Shown here one piece after another: positions 60,671-64,000 of a DNA stretch of 64,000 nucleotides. The stretch lies in NCBI GenBank assembly GCA_964458645.1, contig CAYWJU010000005.1, positions 42,121 through 106,120 of the forward strand. The letters are read 5' to 3'. Positions within the stretch are counted from its first letter, which is position 1, and every line of letters starts with the position of its first letter. This DNA comes from DAORHV01 sp964458645. Lineage in GTDB: Bacteria > Patescibacteriota > Gracilibacteria > Peribacterales > Peribacteraceae. The notes under the pieces are model-generated. The model was given only the letters and a program-made list of their open reading frames with translations. It made no database searches and had not been told where the DNA came from. The position numbers and the translations under genes are program-made.

Positions 60671-62374
60671 GTGTTCGAACTTCGAAGAAATCTATCGGCA
60701 ATTACCAAGCAGTGTCTGCAGGAAAAATTCGACATCTCGACAGATGTCCACTTTGACGTTCCGGTAGATTCAACCAAAGGAGACCTGACAACGTCGGTAG
60801 CTTTACAGCTTGCGAAAAAACTCGGTAAATCACCGCGTGAGGTTGCTGCTGTCTTGGCAGATGCAGTGGTGGGTGCAGAGGGGGTTTTGAAGGCGGAAGT
60901 GGCGGGGGCCGGGTATGTGAACATTACGGTCACATCCGAAGCATTGGTGCATGCGCTCAAAGAAGCATGGAGCCAATGTGAGCCTCAGACAAAGCGGCCC
61001 GGTGTCCCGGTCATCGTGGAGTACTCGCAGCCCAACATCGCCAAGCCACTTGGAATCCACCATATCCTTAGCACCGTTATTGGACAGGCATTGAGTAATT
61101 TGTATGCGTTCCAGGGGTATCCAACATTGAATTGGAACTACATGGGGGATTGGGGAACGCAGTTTGGCAAATTGTCGGTTGCGTTTCAGAAGTGGGGGAC
61201 CAAACCACCATCACAGTGTTCACTGGATGACCTGTTGGCGCTTTACGTGAAGTTTCATGAGGAGGCAGAGAAGGATGCAACGCTCGAAGACGCGGGGCGC
61301 GAGGCATTCCGCCGTCTGGAGCAGGGGGACGGCGAACTCCGTATGTTTCGAGAAGAGGTGGTGAAGGTCACCAAGCAGTCGCTCGGTGGCATTTACGAGC
61401 GTTTGCACGTGAAATTCGACTTAGATCTTGGCGAGAGCTTCTACGAAGACAAAATGGCGCCTGTTCTCGAGGAGGGCAAAAAGAAGAAGGTGTTCGTAGA
61501 AGGTGAGGGCGGTGCACTGATCGTGAAGTTTGCCGAAGAAACCAAGATGCCACCCTACATGGTGCTGAAGGGGGACGGCGCGACGCTGTATTCCACGCGC
61601 GACATCGCCCAGATGCGCTACCGCATCGACACCTATCATCCACAAGCGATTTTGATTTGCACCGACGTGGCACAGCAGCTGCATTTTCAGCAGTTAGAAG
61701 CCACGTGCAAGCTTCTTGGCTGGGAGCTCCCGCCCTTCGAGAACGTTATTTTCGGACGTATGCGGTTCATCGACCGCAAGATGAGTACACGCAAAGGAAA
61801 TATCCTGAAGCTGGAGCATGTGCTCGACGAGGCTGTGGCGCGTGCTCAGGAGATCATTAAGGAGCGTGGTGATTCCATTCAGACCGACAGTCCGGAGCAA
61901 TTGGCGGAGATGATGGGTACCGGCGCCCTGGTGTACGGCATCCTCAGTCAGAACCGTAAGATGGACATCGTATTCGATTGGGAAAAGATGCTGAGCTTCG
62001 AGGGAAACAGCGCGCCGTATTTGCAGTACACGCACACCCGTGCGCACTCCATCTTGCGCAAGGCCGAAGAGACCACATTCGCCGTGCCGCAGAATTTTAC
62101 GGGCGACATTGGCGAGAAAGAGCGTGCATTGCTGCACCTCTTGTTCTTGTTTGGAGACACGGTAGAAGCCGCGCGAGCGGAGCATTTACCGCATAAACTC
62201 ACCAACTATCTGTACGAGGTTTGCCAGTCCTACAACTCGTTCTACAACGCCGAGAACATCTTGAAGTCCGAAGGTGCCCAGCGCGCGTTGCGCTTGGCGC
62301 TGACGCATGTCACAGCCCGTGTCCTGAAGACCGGTGCCGAGCTCCTGACGCTGCGCGTTCCCGACCGCATGTAA
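60671..62374 (+). CDS. argS: Arginyl-tRNA synthetase
   Basis: This 567-residue class I synthetase has the ArgS N-terminal domain (about 1-110), the signature EYSQPNIAKPLGIHHILST (HIGH equivalent GIHH), GDWGTQFGKL, the MSTRKGN loop (about 370) in place of KMSKS, and the C-terminal anticodon-binding helical domain. It charges tRNA-Arg. The best start is the GTG at 60671; its promoter is not clear. A lipoprotein gene follows 32 bases after the stop. Confidence 0.95.
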   Translation: MFELRRNLSAITKQCLQEKFDISTDVHFDVPVDSTKGDLTTSVALQLAKKLGKSPREVAAVLADAVVGAEGVLKAEVAGAGYVNITVTSEALVHALKEAWSQCEPQTKRPGVPVIVEYSQPNIAKPLGIHHILSTVIGQALSNLYAFQGYPTLNWNYMGDWGTQFGKLSVAFQKWGTKPPSQCSLDDLLALYVKFHEEAEKDATLEDAGREAFRRLEQGDGELRMFREEVVKVTKQSLGGIYERLHVKFDLDLGESFYEDKMAPVLEEGKKKKVFVEGEGGALIVKFAEETKMPPYMVLKGDGATLYSTRDIAQMRYRIDTYHPQAILICTDVAQQLHFQQLEATCKLLGWELPPFENVIFGRMRFIDRKMSTRKGNILKLEHVLDEAVARAQEIIKERGDSIQTDSPEQLAEMMGTGALVYGILSQNRKMDIVFDWEKMLSFEGNSAPYLQYTHTRAHSILRKAEETTFAVPQNFTGDIGEKERALLHLLFLFGDTVEAARAEHLPHKLTNYLYEVCQSYNSFYNAENILKSEGAQRALRLALTHVTARVLKTGAELLTLRVPDRM

Positions 62375-62406
62375 TTCTTTTCTACCCTCCCTTTTCCCTT
62401 CTACCC

Positions 62407-63837
62407 ATGTCCCGTCCGCTCGTCGTTTTCCTTCTTATCGCCTCGTTCGGTGTTTTGTTCGTCGGTTGCAGCTCACCCGAGCCGGACAAGACGTTCGAGG
62501 AATTTACGTTTACGGACGACGACCTGCAACGCGTGTACGAAATTGCCAACGGCAGCAGTAGCAGTGCCGATACGGTAACGCTGCACGTCGGATCGGGTAT
62601 GGCGATGAGCACGCCGGGAGCGGACACGACCACGGGATCGGGCATGGCTGCAGTACCCACGACGACGGGTTCCGCAGGGGCAGTCATTGCGACGGACGCG
62701 GCAAAAGTGAAGTTGTACGACGCGCTGCGCATGGGGGCAGCCGATCAAGCCGCCAACATTTACAAGGTGAACAACCCGTTCCTGAACGTGCGTTCGTCCA
62801 TGGAGGTCAGCTCTCCACAGATCGATCGTTTGGCGCAGGGGGACGTGCTTATCGTGCTTGAAATTCCGAATGCCGAATGGGCGAAAGTTCGGCTTGCAGA
62901 TCAGCGTGAAGGCTATGTCGCAATGAAGTACATCGCCAAGTTAACCACTGACGTAAAGTTGGCCGAAGAGAAGAAGCAGTTCGAAGGAAAGTACTTCGTG
63001 GACTTCGCGTTCCTGAACATGCGCAAAGACCCGTCATCACAGTCCGAAAAAATCGCAGAGCTCCCAGGCCAGGCAATTGTGACGCCGCTGTCCATGAACG
63101 GCGAGTGGGCGCGCGTCAGCTATGCCGGCAAGGAAGGATATGTGTCATCGCAATACTTGAAGCCATTCCAGCCCACCTTCTTGGTTCGACAGGATGACTA
63201 CACATTGCCGATTCTGCAGTACCGCGCTGGTGATGCCGCCAGCATGTCGTCGTTCCCGAAGCACATGGCGGCGCTGAAGGCTTCTGGCAAGAAAATCATG
63301 ACGCTGAAGTCTTTGTATGACCTCATCATCGCCCAGGAATCCCGCGATGCACGCGTGGGCCCAGATTGGGTCGTGGTCACCATTGCCGGTGTGAATGCGC
63401 AAAACGTGAAGGCAGTTTCCGATACGTTGGATACGGCGAACGTGGATGTCACGCTGTTCATCGGCACGAAAGATGTCGGCATTACCGGCATTACCGAGAA
63501 GACGATTTTGAATCTGCTAGCCAATGGAAACGATCTGCAGTCCGAGGCGCATGCCGGAGACGATCTTCGTTCGCTTACCGATTCACAGGTCATGCTGGAG
63601 CTCGGTCAGAGTAAGAAAATCCTTCAAGATCTTACGAAGCGCGAGGTGTACGCCGTGTCGTACCCGATGGGGGGCGTGAATGATCGTGTCATGAAGAAGG
63701 CCGGTGAACTCGGATACCTGCTCGGCATCAGCCAGTCGCCGGACAAGAAGTTCACACGTGGACAGTTCCTCCGCTTGCCGAGCTTGTTTGTTAGTTCCAC
63801 CGCCACTCCAGACGAGGTTGTCCGTATGGTGAAGTAG
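62407..63837 (+). CDS. Lipoprotein with two SH3 domains and a degenerate polysaccharide deacetylase domain
   Basis: The 476-residue reading from the ATG at 62407 has a lipoprotein signal (VVFLLIASFGVLFVGC), a Thr/Ser/Gly-rich linker and two bacterial SH3 domains (about 120-250; FLNVRSSMEVSSPQIDRLAQ and FLNMRKDPSSQSEKIAELPG). A NodB-like domain follows from about 260. In it the metal motif is replaced (VVVTIAGVN where TFDDG is expected) and the His motif reads SEAHAGDDLRSL instead of SHTxxHP, so it should not bind metal. It probably binds cell-wall glycan rather than cutting it. Confidence 0.8.
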   Translation: MSRPLVVFLLIASFGVLFVGCSSPEPDKTFEEFTFTDDDLQRVYEIANGSSSSADTVTLHVGSGMAMSTPGADTTTGSGMAAVPTTTGSAGAVIATDAAKVKLYDALRMGAADQAANIYKVNNPFLNVRSSMEVSSPQIDRLAQGDVLIVLEIPNAEWAKVRLADQREGYVAMKYIAKLTTDVKLAEEKKQFEGKYFVDFAFLNMRKDPSSQSEKIAELPGQAIVTPLSMNGEWARVSYAGKEGYVSSQYLKPFQPTFLVRQDDYTLPILQYRAGDAASMSSFPKHMAALKASGKKIMTLKSLYDLIIAQESRDARVGPDWVVVTIAGVNAQNVKAVSDTLDTANVDVTLFIGTKDVGITGITEKTILNLLANGNDLQSEAHAGDDLRSLTDSQVMLELGQSKKILQDLTKREVYAVSYPMGGVNDRVMKKAGELGYLLGISQSPDKKFTRGQFLRLPSLFVSSTATPDEVVRMVK

Positions 63838-63870
63838 TTCCCACTTTGCAAGCAGCATTGCTTGGACACC

Positions 63871-63898
63871 AAACCGGGTCTTCGGATCCGGTTTTTGG
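63871..63898 (+). terminator. Terminator after the SH3 lipoprotein gene
   Basis: AAACCGGGTC-TTCG-GATCCGGTTT followed by TT: a stem with one wobble pair, a stable TTCG loop and a T run, 34 bases after the stop. Confidence 0.88.
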
Positions 63899-63952
63899 TA
63901 TGTCTTCGTGAGTCGAATGTCGCTGCTGCAAAAAAACTTTTGGCTTTCTTCC

Positions 63953-64000
63953 GTCCCTTTTTGTCCGAGCGACAAAAAGGAACCAAAAAACGCGTGCGCG
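63953..64000. repeat. GTCCCTTTTTGTCC repeat element, continuous copy (cut by window edge)
   Basis: Forty-eight bases that match 51663-51680 plus 51738-51767 without a mismatch. CCTTTTTGTC and GACAAAAAGG form a hairpin, followed by GAACCAAAAAACGCGTGCG. The element runs to the window edge, so its full length is not seen. Confidence 0.85.

Noticed and set aside
63583..63986. Reverse-strand frames at the right edge of the window
   Set aside because: They lie opposite the SH3 lipoprotein gene and run through its terminator and the repeat element.

Overview
The window looks like a stretch of chromosome from a small-genome bacterium of the Candidate Phyla Radiation (Patescibacteria), probably near the Peribacteria/Peregrinibacteria. 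That placement is inferred from gene content. The signs are a dispersed VirB4/PrgI/VirB2-like secretion or pilus apparatus, an ADP-forming acyl-CoA synthetase, SLH-domain surface proteins, many small membrane proteins of unknown function and a compact layout that switches strand often. The standard code is used: TAA, TAG and TGA all end recognisable genes. There are four tRNA genes, no rRNA, no CRISPR array and no prophage or insertion sequence that I can recognise.

Layout. 1-9 kb: an AviRa-like rRNA methyltransferase (cut by the window edge), a membrane-anchored FAM173-like methyltransferase, an ABC-F ATPase, a polysaccharide deacetylase, an EmrB/QacA-type exporter and several small proteins. 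9-16 kb: transketolase, a HIT protein, an S1-like protein with an unusual tail, then TraC-like and PrgI-like genes. 17-25 kb: clpC with a CIRCE operator, an AI-2E family permease next to a VirB2-like protein, a tRNA-dihydrouridine synthase, and ribosomal proteins L1 and L11 separated by a membrane protein and a terminator. 26-36 kb: ADP-forming acyl-CoA synthetase, ruvB, a glycosyltransferase, a possible permuted papain-fold protein, a phospholipase D family protein and a short-chain dehydrogenase. 36-46 kb: tRNA-Lys, tatD, tRNA-Arg with a duplicated 5' fragment, conserved hypotheticals, tRNA-Gly and an SLH-CHRD surface protein. 46-64 kb: mgtE, three overlapping VirB2-like genes, metG, a repeat-rich gap of about 600 bases, a PUR-family protein, an SLH/calcium-repeat protein, fmt, rbfA, a DHH phosphoesterase, virB4 split by an in-frame amber codon, a large lipoprotein ending in a VirB2-like membrane domain, argS and an SH3/degenerate-deacetylase lipoprotein.

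Three patterns stand out. (1) Nineteen genes on both strands have a -10-like TANNNT hexamer exactly six bases before an ATG or GTG, so transcription should begin on the start codon; leaderless mRNA seems to be a main mode of expression here, and the pattern was used to choose starts. (2) Type IV secretion-like components lie at four places (15-17, 21, 48-50 and 56-60 kb). Two of these loci share the 15-base promoter/leader TATAATAGAGAGATT, which suggests one co-expressed machine. (3) Intergenic repeats of at least three kinds (GATTC/TTCGG-rich hairpins directly after stop codons, a GTCCCTTTTTGTCC element, and a CCACTTTTTT palindrome) are scattered through the window.
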